A stretch of 24,533 nucleotides of DNA from Myxococcales bacterium UBA5297. Lineage in GTDB: Bacteria; Myxococcota; Myxococcia; Myxococcales; UBA5297. Every line of letters begins with the position of its first letter. Within the stretch, counting starts at the first letter, position 1. The notes beneath the pieces were generated by a model. The model was given only the letters and a program-made list of their open reading frames with translations. It ran no database searches and had not been told where the DNA came from. Positions 15,520-23,425 of this stretch are shown here, one piece after another. The stretch lies in the NCBI GenBank assembly GCA_002408385.1, contig DHSB01000067.1, positions 1-24,533 of the forward strand. Reading direction: 5' to 3'. Made by a program: the position numbers and the translations under genes.

Positions 15520-17148
15520 ATGCGCTCTCTGATTCTGGCCCTCTGTGCCGCACTTGTGGTGCTCCCGGCTTGCAAGAAGGCCGACCCGAACAGCATCGAG
15601 GACCAGGTTGAGGTGCTCAAGAAGGGCAAGACCACCAAAATCAAGATCAAGGCCGTCGAGAACCTGCGCAACATCGGCAAGAAAGAGGCCGTGCCCGGGC
15701 TTATCGAGGCGCTCAAGGACAGCAACTCCCAGGTCAAGCTCGAGATCGCCCGGGTCCTCGGCGAGCTCAAGGACCCCTCGGCCATCCAGGGGCTCGCCGA
15801 TGCCATCGACTATTCGGTCGGCGGCGGCAGCGACAAGATGACCCAGGACGCCAACGCGGCGAACAAGGAGATCGCGCGCGCCCTGGGCGACCTTGGTGAC
15901 AAGGGCGCGGTCAAGCCGCTGCTCAAGCTGCTCAAGGTCACCAAGGACAACTACGTGCGCATCGAGACCATCGGCTCGCTCGGCCGGCTCAAGGACTCGA
16001 CGGCCGTCGAGCAGCTCTCCGAGGTGGCGACCGACGAGCGGCTCGAGACCTTTATCAACAAGAAGGCCATCCTCGCTCTCGCCGAGATCAACGACCCGGC
16101 CGCGCTGCCGGCCTACATGCGGATGCTCTTCGCCGAGCGAAAGGGCGTCTCCTTCTACCCGGAGAGCGCCTTCGGCATCTTCCTGCTCGGCGACGCGGCC
16201 AACGACACCATCCTCTCGGTGCTCAAGGACGAGAACAAGGAGCTGCTGACCTGGGCCGAGGAGCGCAAGGTGCTCAAGCCGGCCATCTACGCCAAGGCCG
16301 CCCAGATAGAGAGCGACCTGCAGGACCGCCGCTCCATCCCCTACCTGCTCAAGCTGCTGGGCTACGACGACGCGAACATCGCCTACAAGCTCTTCGTGCG
16401 CATGGCCGCGGCCGACTCGCTCGGGCGCATGCGGGCCAAGGAGGCGATCGGCCCCATCAGCAAGATGCTCGACGAGGAAGAGGCCAACACCCGCGGCGCC
16501 TACGTGCGCTCGCTCGTGCAGATCGGCGACAAGAGCGTCGTGGCCAAGCTGGCCGACTGCTCGCAGAAGGGAAGCTGGAGCGCCCGTGAGTTCTGCATGC
16601 TCGGCCTGGCGCTGCTCGGCGGCGAGCCGGAGATCAAGAGGCTGGAGGCCTTCGCGAACGGCGAGGAGAAGCTCTTCATGAAGGAGTGCGAAGAGGGCTA
16701 CTACGGCGAGGTCGACTGCGCGGCCGAGAAGGCGAAGAACGTCGAGGCCCGCACCAAGACCATCGCCACCTACAAGAAGGTCCTCGAGACGATCGCGGCG
16801 TGCAAGGAGGGCGACGACAAGTGCCTCGAGTCCGCCCTGACTCACGCCGAGCCGGTCGTCCGCGAGCGCGCCGCTTATGAGCTGGGCCGCCGCATGGCCG
16901 CCGGCTCGCTGCCCGCGCTCTTTGCCGCCATCAAGCGGCCGGTCAGCGACGTCGTCGACCTCAACCCGCGCTTTGCCGCCATCTGCGCCATCGACTGGAT
17001 CACCTCGGGCAACCCCTCCGCCATGGCCCAGGCCAAGCCCGAGGCCCGGGGCCTCGAGGCCCAGGTCGAGGAGGAGAACAAGAAGACCATCACCATGAAG
17101 ATCGCCGAAGAGGTCAAGCGCCTCGCCGTCAAGCTGAACCGCGGCTAG
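15520..17148 (+). CDS. HEAT-repeat lipoprotein, 542 aa
   Basis: The N-terminus is a type II signal peptide with lipobox LPAC (Cys18), so it should be lipid-anchored in the envelope. From about residue 40 onward the protein is built of HEAT / PBS-lyase-like helical repeats, recognisable by recurring cores such as AVENLRNIG, EIARVLGEL, EIARALGDL, ETIGSLGRL and AILALAEI about 30-50 residues apart, followed by further repeats to about residue 500. Cysteine pairs in the second half (around CEEGYYGEVDC and CKEGDDKC) may form disulfides. HEAT lipoproteins act as protein-binding scaffolds; the partner is unknown. GAGGA lies 4 nt before the ATG. A clear intrinsic terminator follows, so it is probably transcribed alone. 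Confidence 0.88.
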   Translation: MRSLILALCAALVVLPACKKADPNSIEDQVEVLKKGKTTKIKIKAVENLRNIGKKEAVPGLIEALKDSNSQVKLEIARVLGELKDPSAIQGLADAIDYSVGGGSDKMTQDANAANKEIARALGDLGDKGAVKPLLKLLKVTKDNYVRIETIGSLGRLKDSTAVEQLSEVATDERLETFINKKAILALAEINDPAALPAYMRMLFAERKGVSFYPESAFGIFLLGDAANDTILSVLKDENKELLTWAEERKVLKPAIYAKAAQIESDLQDRRSIPYLLKLLGYDDANIAYKLFVRMAAADSLGRMRAKEAIGPISKMLDEEEANTRGAYVRSLVQIGDKSVVAKLADCSQKGSWSAREFCMLGLALLGGEPEIKRLEAFANGEEKLFMKECEEGYYGEVDCAAEKAKNVEARTKTIATYKKVLETIAACKEGDDKCLESALTHAEPVVRERAAYELGRRMAAGSLPALFAAIKRPVSDVVDLNPRFAAICAIDWITSGNPSAMAQAKPEARGLEAQVEEENKKTITMKIAEEVKRLAVKLNRG

Positions 17149-17220
17149 CAACCAGGGGTGTCCGGGGCGCAAAGCCGCTCCTCGCGCGCCTCTCGACGAG
17201 CTTTCGGACAAGGGGTATGA

Positions 17221-17254
17221 GCCCCCTCGTCCCACTCGGGACGAGGGGGCTTTT
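17221..17254 (+). terminator. Rho-independent terminator after the HEAT-repeat gene
   Basis: GCCCCCTCGTCCC and GGGACGAGGGGGC form a perfect 13-bp stem with a 4-nt loop (17221-17250), followed by TTTT and then a T-rich GCGTTT. It is the best intrinsic terminator in the window. Confidence 0.95.
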
Positions 17255-17281
17255 GCGTTTGCAGCCCCGGCGAGCAAGGGT

Positions 17282-17309
17282 TTGACGCCAAGGCGCGGGT
17301 GGGCACAAT
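17282..17309 (+). promoter_or_regulatory. Putative promoter of the J-domain gene, leaderless geometry
   Basis: TTGACG (17282-17287, 5 of 6) and CACAAT (17304-17309) are 16 bp apart. The ATG at 17319 lies 9 nt beyond the -10, and no Shine-Dalgarno is present. Confidence 0.45.
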
Positions 17310-17318
17310 GGGCGGGCA

Positions 17319-18131
17319 ATGATCGTCCGGTTCTTCCACGCCGACAGCGACGTCAAGGCGGCGTTGGCGAGGGCTGTCCGCTCGATGCCCAAGGTGCTGC
17401 TCATCACCCAGCTCAAGGGCTCGAGAACGCTCGCCGTCGAGTCCAAGACGCCTTTCAAGGAGATCCTCGCCTCCGCCGGCGACTGGCTCGACCTCGTGGT
17501 GGTTATCGACGAGGGGCGGCCCGAGGGGATGTGGCGGGACCCGATGGGCGAGCTGTGCGACCGGCTCCTCCCCGATTCGAAGGAGGCCGCGGCGGCCACC
17601 TCCGGCTACCTGCTCACCCGCGGCGGGCGCGCGCTCGCCTGGTTTGGCAAGGCGCTCTGGGAGCCGCTCGAGGACGCCGAGGAGATCACCGCCTACCTCG
17701 CGCAGCTCATCCCGGGCCTGCAGCCCTATCAGAGGGCCGAGGAGAAGACCGAGCCGCGTCCGGCGCGCCGGGTCCCGCGGCGTCGAGACACCCCGATCAT
17801 CAACCCGGCCACCGGTCGCCTGGAGCGGGCCGACACCGACGAGATTCCGATCGCCGCGCCGCCCGAGGATGACGACAAGACGCCCGTCCCCCCGCCGCCC
17901 GCCACGCCGCCGCCCGAGCCTCCTCCGATCGACCCCTACGCGGTTCTCGGGGTGACGCCCGGGGTCTCGCTCGACGAGGCGAAGAAGGCCTGGCGAGGCC
18001 TGCTGCTCCAGTACCACCCTGACAAGGTCGCCCACCTCGCCCCCGAGTTCCAGGCGCTCGCCGAGGAGAAGACGAGGGCGCTCAACGCCGCGTTCGCGAT
18101 GATCGAAGAGGCGCTGCAGAAGGCCTCCTAG
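17319..18131 (+). CDS. Protein with C-terminal J domain (DnaJ-like co-chaperone), 270 aa
   Basis: The C-terminal 67 residues (about 204-270) are a J domain: DPYAVLGVTPG, helix II and the diagnostic HPD tripeptide at 233-235, then a helix III rich in Ala, Glu and Lys. J domains stimulate Hsp70 (DnaK) ATPase. The N-terminal about 140 residues form a separate alpha/beta region of unknown family (RFFHADSDVKAAL, then LLITQLKGS), possibly thioredoxin-like or another substrate-recruiting module. A Pro-rich acidic linker (about 150-203) joins them. There is no G/F region or zinc finger, so it is a class C J protein. There is no signal peptide, so it should be cytoplasmic. It is transcribed from its own likely promoter after a strong terminator. 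Confidence 0.85.
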   Translation: MIVRFFHADSDVKAALARAVRSMPKVLLITQLKGSRTLAVESKTPFKEILASAGDWLDLVVVIDEGRPEGMWRDPMGELCDRLLPDSKEAAAATSGYLLTRGGRALAWFGKALWEPLEDAEEITAYLAQLIPGLQPYQRAEEKTEPRPARRVPRRRDTPIINPATGRLERADTDEIPIAAPPEDDDKTPVPPPPATPPPEPPPIDPYAVLGVTPGVSLDEAKKAWRGLLLQYHPDKVAHLAPEFQALAEEKTRALNAAFAMIEEALQKAS

Positions 18132-18144
18132 CGACAGTCGACAG

Positions 18145-18161
18145 CCCGGGCTTCGCCCGGG
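18145..18161 (+). terminator. Short GC hairpin after the J-domain gene
   Basis: CCCGGGC-TTC-GCCCGGG is a perfect 7-bp stem with a 3-nt loop, 14 nt past the stop codon. There is no U-tract, so its role as a terminator is uncertain. The same motif recurs near 13478. Confidence 0.4.
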
Positions 18162-18191
18162 ACTTCTGCGATCGGTCGCAGCGTTGGGGGC

Positions 18192-18361
18192 GCGCCCGTC
18201 GAGAGCTCGAGCAGAGGCGCGAGCTTCGTCGCCACGCCGCCGCGCCCACGAAGGACCGGGGCGCCAGCCTCCGTGCTGGCGGTCCAGAGGATTCGCCACG
18301 CCGCAGAAGGCCGGTCCTCCGGAATCGCGCTGCGCCCGTCGAGAGCTCGAGCAGAGGCGCG
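18192..18361. repeat. Exact 30-bp direct repeat pair flanking a hairpin
   Basis: Bases 18192-18221 and 18332-18361 are identical (beginning GCGCCCGTCGAGAGC). The repeat contains GAGCTC-centred symmetry. Between them, at 18262-18281, CGCCAGC/GCTGGCG forms a perfect 7-bp stem with a 6-nt loop. The pair lies in the spacer between the J-domain and metallopeptidase genes, which converge here. Confidence 0.9.
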
Positions 18362-18394
18362 TGACGGCGCATCTTCGACTCTCGCCCGTCGCCC

Positions 18395-18994
18395 CTAACG
18401 CCGCCCCGACCGGCGCGTGAGCATCTGCACCGGGCCGACGAACAGGTGCTTCTCGGTGTAGACGCTGCGACCGTTGGGACGCTCGGCACCGTCCCTCAAC
18501 TTGACGCTGGGGCCAGGCTTCTCGAGCCACTGACGGGCCATCACGATGCCGTTGGTCGACAGGGTGTCGCGCAGCTCGCGCGGCATCGCTTCGAGGTAGC
18601 GGCCCACGATGGGCTTGAGCCTCGCCTCGAAGACTCCGGTCTTGCTCCCGTGCCTGCGCCCGCTGTGCAACGAGCCGTCGAACCGGCGCGAGATGTGGAA
18701 GAGCTCGTGGAGGATCGTCTCGATGCGCTTTTCGGGCGTCGCGACCCGGAAAAAGCGCGGCCGCAGCGTGATGACGTAGAGCATCTGCCGGCCCTTGATG
18801 CGCACGACCGGCCGGCGGCGCGTCTTGCTGGGGCCCAGGGGGCGGACGGTCGCCCAGGAGGCGCGCCGGGCCTCGCCGACGACGACGAGGATGCGCGAGG
18901 CCTTGATATGCGAGAACTCGGGCAGCCGCGAGGCTGCATCCTGGATGACCGCGCGGACGACGCGGGTCAGGTTGGGGCGGGAGGCGACGGGCAT
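18395..18994 (-). CDS. Putative zinc metallopeptidase-like protein (HExxH), 199 aa
   Basis: The sequence ILHELFHISRRFDGSLH gives a zinc-binding HExxH (H96, E97, H100) with H110 as a likely third ligand, as in the minimal phage-type/putative metallopeptidase family (compare the PhageMetallopep domain). There is no signal peptide or membrane segment, so it should be cytoplasmic. The C-terminus is basic. Substrate and activity are unknown. It is the third gene after tig and clpP on the minus strand, 64 bp downstream of clpP, where clpX often sits; the context suggests a link to protein turnover but does not prove it. No good ribosome binding site is visible before the ATG at 18994. Confidence 0.75.
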   Translation of the reverse strand: MPVASRPNLTRVVRAVIQDAASRLPEFSHIKASRILVVVGEARRASWATVRPLGPSKTRRRPVVRIKGRQMLYVITLRPRFFRVATPEKRIETILHELFHISRRFDGSLHSGRRHGSKTGVFEARLKPIVGRYLEAMPRELRDTLSTNGIVMARQWLEKPGPSVKLRDGAERPNGRSVYTEKHLFVGPVQMLTRRSGRR

Positions 18995-19058
18995 GGAGGC
19001 AGGCAGCGCGAGGGCCTGGATGCCCCGCGCCGCCGGGAACGGACAACTGCAGAGGCCG

Positions 19059-19652
19059 CTACTTCTTCTTCTGCACCACCACCTCGTCGATGAGGCCGTA
19101 GTCCTTGGCCTCGGCCGCCGACATGAAGTAGTCGCGGTCGGTGTCCTTCTCGATGCGCTCGATGGGCTGCCCGGTGTGCTTGGCGAGGATCTCGTTGAGC
19201 TTGGCCTTGAGCCGCAGGATCTCCTTGGCCTGGATCTCGATGTCCGAGGCCTGGCCCTGAGCGCCGGAGGAGACCTGGTGGATCATGATGCGCGAATGCG
19301 GCAGGGCGTACCGCTTGCCCGTCGCCCCCGCGCACAGCAGCAGCGCGCCCATCGAGGCCGCCTGGCCCATGCAGATGGTCGAGACCGGTGGCTTGACGTA
19401 CTGCATGGTGTCGTAGATGGCCAAGCCCGCGGTCACCGAGCCGCCCGGCGAGTTGATGTAGAGGTTGATGTCCTTGTCCGGGTCTTCGCTCTCGAGGAAC
19501 AGGAGCTGGGCGATGATCACGTTCGAGACGTCGTCGTCGACCGGGGTTCCGAGAAAAACGATGCGGTCCTTGAGCAGCCGCGAGTAGATGTCGTAGCTGC
19601 GCTCGCCTCGGTGGGTCTGCTCGACCACATACGGCATCGGGATGTAGGTCAT
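19059..19652 (-). CDS. clpP: ATP-dependent Clp protease proteolytic subunit ClpP, 197 aa
   Basis: A serine peptidase of the tetradecameric ClpP chamber that degrades proteins fed by ClpX or ClpA/ClpC. The catalytic triad is complete: S100 in GQAASMG, H125 in SRIMIHQ and D174 in TDRD, spaced as in E. coli (25 and 74 residues after or across the serine). The oxyanion-region glycines in INSPGGSV (66-73) are present. The N-terminal [13 protein letters not shown] loop is typical of the axial gate. Length is normal, with a lysine-rich tail. It lies 42 bp downstream of tig in the same orientation. No clpX follows within the window; a metallopeptidase-like gene does. Confidence 0.97.
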   Translation of the reverse strand: MTYIPMPYVVEQTHRGERSYDIYSRLLKDRIVFLGTPVDDDVSNVIIAQLLFLESEDPDKDINLYINSPGGSVTAGLAIYDTMQYVKPPVSTICMGQAASMGALLLCAGATGKRYALPHSRIMIHQVSSGAQGQASDIEIQAKEILRLKAKLNEILAKHTGQPIERIEKDTDRDYFMSAAEAKDYGLIDEVVVQKKK

Positions 19653-19694
19653 CGCACCGCGACCTCGTTCCAGGGGCTCAACAATTTCAGCGGG

Positions 19695-20984
19695 TTAGGA
19701 CTCGACAATCTTCGCCTTCGCCTCGAGGAACGCAAGGGTCTTCTCCTCGCGGATCTGAGCGCGAATCCCGCGGCTGGCCTCGGGGCTCGAGAGCATGCCG
19801 CGGATCTTGTCTTCCGGGGTCTTGAGCGCCTCGGAGAGCTGCTTGACCTTGGCGTCGAGGTCGACCTCGGTCGGCTCGAGCTTCTCCTTCTCGGCGACCG
19901 CTTCGACCAGCAGGCTGCGCTTGACCTCGGTCAGCGCGGGCTCGCGGACGCTCTCGCGCATCCGCTCGAAGTCGATGCGCATCCGCCGCGGATCGATCCC
20001 CTGTGCCGACAGGCGCTCGATCATGTTGCCGACCATCCGGTCCGCCGCGCGTTCGACCATCGCGTTGGGGACCTCGAGCGGATTGCGCTCGATGAGGCCG
20101 CGGATGATCTGCTCGCGCACCTGCTGCTCGGCCTGGGCCTTGGTGCTGCTCTCCAGATGCTCGCGCACCTGCTTGCGCATCTCCTCGAGCGTCTCGCCAG
20201 CGCCGACGTTCTTCGCCAGCTCGTCGTTGAGCTCGGGCAGCTTGCGAGTCTTGAGCGCCTTGATGGTCATCTTGAACTGGGCCGTCTTGCCGGCCAGCTC
20301 GGCGGGGCGGTGCTCCTTGGGGAAGGTGTACTCGACCTCGCGCGGCTCGCCGACCTTCGCGCCGGCAAGCGCCTTGACCTTGCCCTCGGTGAACTCGCCC
20401 TCGGCGATCTGGAGCGTCGCATCCTCGCCCTTGCCGCCCGGGACGGCCTTGCCCTCGACGGCGCCCTCGAAATCGACGACCGCGTAATCGCCCTCCTCGG
20501 CCACGTCCCGGCCCTCGATCGGCAACAGCTCGCTGGTCGCCTCGCGCAGCCGCTCGATCTCCGCGTCGACCTCGGACTCGGGCACCTCGGTGCGCGGCTT
20601 CTTGATCTCGATGCCTTCGTAGTCCTTGGGCTCGACCTTCGGCATCACCTCGACATAGGCCTGGTAGCGGAACGGCTCGCCGACCTTGAGCTCCTCGTTG
20701 GTGACCCGGGGAACCGACACCGGCATCAGCTCCGGAGACTTCTCGACCGTCTCGCCATAGCTGTGCTCGACGAGCTGCTGGATGACCTCGGTCTCGACCT
20801 GGTCGCGAAAGCGTGCCTCGAGAATGCGCTGGGGGACCTTGCCGGGGCGAAAGCCGGGGATGCGGACGCGAGAGTTGAGCTGCTTGTAGGCGCGCTTCAG
20901 CTCGGCGCTGACGGCCTCGGGCTCGACCTCGACCTTGATTCGCCGCTCGATGGGCGAGACCTCTTCCACTGAGAACTTGGTCAT
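19695..20984 (-). CDS. tig: Trigger factor, ribosome-associated chaperone, 429 aa
   Basis: A peptidyl-prolyl isomerase/chaperone that docks at the ribosomal exit tunnel. Visible domains: the ribosome-binding domain with the GFRPGK signature (44-49), an FKBP-type PPIase domain (about 150-235, containing EGDYAVVDFEG), and a long helical C-terminal chaperone domain (about 235-429). Length matches the family. The ATG at 20984 is chosen because GAGGA lies 6 nt upstream; an earlier TTG (20996) would place the ribosome binding site inside the coding region. It is the first gene of tig-clpP-metallopeptidase. The intergenic region with the divergent membrane protein gene carries two palindromes. Confidence 0.97.
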   Translation of the reverse strand: MTKFSVEEVSPIERRIKVEVEPEAVSAELKRAYKQLNSRVRIPGFRPGKVPQRILEARFRDQVETEVIQQLVEHSYGETVEKSPELMPVSVPRVTNEELKVGEPFRYQAYVEVMPKVEPKDYEGIEIKKPRTEVPESEVDAEIERLREATSELLPIEGRDVAEEGDYAVVDFEGAVEGKAVPGGKGEDATLQIAEGEFTEGKVKALAGAKVGEPREVEYTFPKEHRPAELAGKTAQFKMTIKALKTRKLPELNDELAKNVGAGETLEEMRKQVREHLESSTKAQAEQQVREQIIRGLIERNPLEVPNAMVERAADRMVGNMIERLSAQGIDPRRMRIDFERMRESVREPALTEVKRSLLVEAVAEKEKLEPTEVDLDAKVKQLSEALKTPEDKIRGMLSSPEASRGIRAQIREEKTLAFLEAKAKIVES

Positions 20985-21040
20985 GCGCTTCCTCAAGAAG
21001 GCCTTGGCACGAGCGCCCAGGCGGTCTGCAAAGAGCGGCT

Positions 21041-21071
21041 GGGGTACCCCGATTCCCCCTTGACGTCAAGG
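21041..21071. promoter_or_regulatory. Paired palindromes and possible tig promoter in the divergent spacer
   Basis: GGGGTACCCC (21041-21050) and CCTTGACGTCAAGG (21058-21071) are perfect palindromes 7 bp apart. On the minus strand the second supplies TTGACG (21069-21064) and the first TACCCC (21046-21041), 17 bp apart, a possible promoter for tig. They could also be operator sites. Confidence 0.4.
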
Positions 21072-21182
21072 CTTGTCGCCGGCTCCGGGAGGGCGCGCAG
21101 CGCGTGGTAGGTTGACCAATCCGGCAAGCGTCCCGGAGCGCCCGTTTTCCCGGTCGCGACAGCCCGCAGCGCTGAGGATTTC

Positions 21183-23315
21183 ATGCCCTTGTTCGCCTCG
21201 GTCATCGTGCTGAGCGCCTTCCTCCTGTTCTTGGTCCAGCCGCTCATCGGGCGGGTCGTGCTGCCCTGGTTCGGCGGCACCCCGGCGGTCTGGACGACCT
21301 GCATGCTCTTCTTCCAGGTCCTGCTGCTGGCCGGCTATGGCTATTCGCACCTGCTCGCCGCGCGCCTGCGCGCCGGGCGCCAGGCGCGTCTCCACGCGCT
21401 GCTGCTCGCCGCCGCGGCGCTCGCCCTCGGGGCGGCGACGATCGCCTGGGGGACCCCGCTCATCCCGGGGCCGGACTGGAGACCTGCCGACAGCGCCTTC
21501 CCGACGCTGCGGGTCCTCGCGCTGCTGTCGGTCAGCGTGGGCCTGCCCTACCTCGTCCTCTCGACGACCGGCCCGTTGCTGCAGGCTTGGTTTTGCCGGG
21601 CCTTTCCCGGCAGGCCCGTCTACCGGCTCTACGCGCTCTCGAACCTCGGCTCCATCCTGGCGCTCTTGAGCTACCCGTTCATCCTCGAGCCGCTGCTGCC
21701 CGTGGGCATCCAGGCCTGGGGCTGGGCGGTCGGCTTCGGGCTCTTCGCCGCCGGCGCGCTCGCCTGCGCGCTCTTCGTCGCCCGGCTCAAGGGGCCGCCC
21801 TCGGTCGCGCCCGAGCAGTCCGGGGACTTCGCGCCCACCCGGGAGCGACCCAAAGCCCCGCGCTTCGCGCTCTGGACGCTGCTCGCCGCGGCCGCCTCGG
21901 TGATGCTGCTGGCGGTCACCAACCAGCTCTGCCAGGAGATCGCCGTCGTCCCCTTCCTTTGGATAGCGCCGCTCGTCCTCTACCTGCTCAGCTTCGTGCT
22001 CTGCTTCGAGAGCACGCGCTGGTACACCCGCCGCCGCTTCCTGCCTGCGCTTTTCACGGCGACCGGGCTCGCCATCGCCGCCCTTCACTTGGGCCCGACG
22101 GCCAACTTGGGGCTGCAGCTCGGCGCCTATCTGCTGCTGCTCTTCTGCTGTGCGATGGTCTGCCACGGCGAGCTGGCCGCGCTCAAGCCGCCGCCGCAGG
22201 GGCTGACCGGCTTCTACTTCGCGCTCGCGCTGGGCGGCGCGCTCGGCGGCGTGCTCGTCGGGCTCGTCGCGCCCCGGGTCTTCAAGGGCCTCTGGGAGCT
22301 GCACCTCGGCCTGGGAGGCACCTGGCTGCTGGTGCTGGTCGCGCCCGCGCGCGACAGGGGCTCGGCGCTCTGGGGCCGCCACGGGCGGCTGGCGCGCTGG
22401 GGGCTCGCGAGCGCGGTGATCGGCCTGCTCGGGTTCCTGGCGCTGAACGCGGGCGAGCCGCTCGAGGGGGCGCGCTGGAGCGGGCGCAGCTTCTACGGCC
22501 GGCTGGCCGTGACGGAGGTGGGCGGGAGCGGCGAGCAGCGCCGCTTCGAGCTGCGGCACGGCCCGGTCGTCCACGGCCTGCAGTTCGCCGAGGGCCCGCG
22601 ACGCGCGCTGGCCACGACCTACTACGGCCCCGACAGCGGGGTCGGCCTGGCGCTGCGACGCCACCCGCGACGCCTCGAGGGCGCGCCGCTGCGGGTCGGG
22701 GTCGTCGGGCTGGGCGTGGGGACCCTGGCTGCCTATGGGCGCCCCGGGGACCGCTTCCGCTTCTACGAGATCAACCCCGAGGTCATCCGGCTGGCTCGCG
22801 GCGACGGGGGGTTCTTTGGCTTCCTGGCCGAGAGCGCGGCGACGATCGAGGTGGTCGAGGGCGACGCCCGGATCTCCCTCGAGCGCGAGCTGCGCGCTGG
22901 TGAGGAGGCGGACCTGGACCTGCTCGTCCTCGACGCCTTCAGCAGCGACTCCATCCCGGTCCACCTGTTGACGCGCGAGGCGCTGGCGAGCTACCTCGCT
23001 CGCCTGGCGCCCGGGGGCGTCATCGCGGTGCACGTCTCGAACCTCTTCCTCGACTTGAGCCCGGTCGTCGCGCGCCTCGCCGCCGCCTTCGGCCTCTCGG
23101 TCGCCATCGTCGAGTCGAATCCGCCCCCGAGCGCCGACGAGGCCGAGGCGCAGTTCAGCTCCGAGTGGATGCTGCTGTCGCGCAGCCCGCTTTCGGAGCC
23201 GGAGCTCGCCGCCGCCAGCCGTCCGGCGCGCGAGCGCCCGGGGCGGGTCTGGACCGACGACTTCAGCAACCTGTTCGAGACCGTGGTCTTCTCGAGGCGG
23301 CTGTTGATCGATTAG
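21183..23315 (+). CDS. Fused membrane / spermidine-synthase-like protein, 710 aa
   Basis: The N-terminal about 430 residues are a multi-pass membrane domain (many hydrophobic segments beginning with residues 5-30) as in fused MFS/spermidine synthases. The C-terminal part (about 480-705) is a Rossmann methyltransferase-like spermidine synthase domain: GVVGLGVGT (506-514) for cofactor binding, EINPE (about 528-532), EGDAR, and DAFSSDSIP from D584. Polyamine synthases usually have D-x-TDP at that place; here it is DAFSSDS, common in this fused group, so polyamine synthesis is uncertain. GAGGA lies 4 nt before the ATG. It is divergent from tig and followed at once by a tRNA gene. The real substrate is unknown. 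Confidence 0.85.
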   Translation: MPLFASVIVLSAFLLFLVQPLIGRVVLPWFGGTPAVWTTCMLFFQVLLLAGYGYSHLLAARLRAGRQARLHALLLAAAALALGAATIAWGTPLIPGPDWRPADSAFPTLRVLALLSVSVGLPYLVLSTTGPLLQAWFCRAFPGRPVYRLYALSNLGSILALLSYPFILEPLLPVGIQAWGWAVGFGLFAAGALACALFVARLKGPPSVAPEQSGDFAPTRERPKAPRFALWTLLAAAASVMLLAVTNQLCQEIAVVPFLWIAPLVLYLLSFVLCFESTRWYTRRRFLPALFTATGLAIAALHLGPTANLGLQLGAYLLLLFCCAMVCHGELAALKPPPQGLTGFYFALALGGALGGVLVGLVAPRVFKGLWELHLGLGGTWLLVLVAPARDRGSALWGRHGRLARWGLASAVIGLLGFLALNAGEPLEGARWSGRSFYGRLAVTEVGGSGEQRRFELRHGPVVHGLQFAEGPRRALATTYYGPDSGVGLALRRHPRRLEGAPLRVGVVGLGVGTLAAYGRPGDRFRFYEINPEVIRLARGDGGFFGFLAESAATIEVVEGDARISLERELRAGEEADLDLLVLDAFSSDSIPVHLLTREALASYLARLAPGGVIAVHVSNLFLDLSPVVARLAAAFGLSVAIVESNPPPSADEAEAQFSSEWMLLSRSPLSEPELAAASRPARERPGRVWTDDFSNLFETVVFSRRLLID

Positions 23316-23333
23316 TCCGGCGGCGTGTATGAG
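23304..23333 (+). promoter_or_regulatory. Putative promoter of tRNA-Leu
   Basis: TTGATC (23304-23309) and TATGAG (23328-23333) are 18 bp apart, giving a start near 23340, just before the tRNA. The -35 overlaps the last codons of the upstream gene. Confidence 0.45.
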
Positions 23334-23344
23334 AGCCTCGCCCT

Positions 23345-23425
23345 GGGCGGGTGGTGGAACGGTAGACACGCGGGTCTTAGAAGCCCGTGCCGAAAGGTGT
23401 GAGGGTTCGATTCCCTCCCCGCCCA
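23345..23425 (+). tRNA. tRNA-Leu (anticodon UAG)
   Basis: The acceptor stem GGGCGGG (23345-23351) pairs with CCCGCCC (23418-23424), with discriminator A at 23425. The anticodon stem CGGGT/GCCCG closes the loop CTTAGAA, giving anticodon UAG, which reads CUA leucine codons. The T arm is GAGGG-TTCGATT-CCCTC. A long variable arm (GCC/GGT stem) marks a class II tRNA, and GGTAGA in the D loop fits Leu. The 3' CCA is not encoded. Confidence 0.95.

Noticed and set aside
15181..17319. 712-codon minus-strand open frame opposite the HEAT-repeat gene
   Set aside because: It is a shadow of HEAT-repeat codons; it crosses the strong terminator and promoter of the real gene.
18795..20972. 725-codon plus-strand open frame opposite clpP and tig
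   Set aside because: It is antisense to two unmistakable conserved genes and has no recognisable domain.
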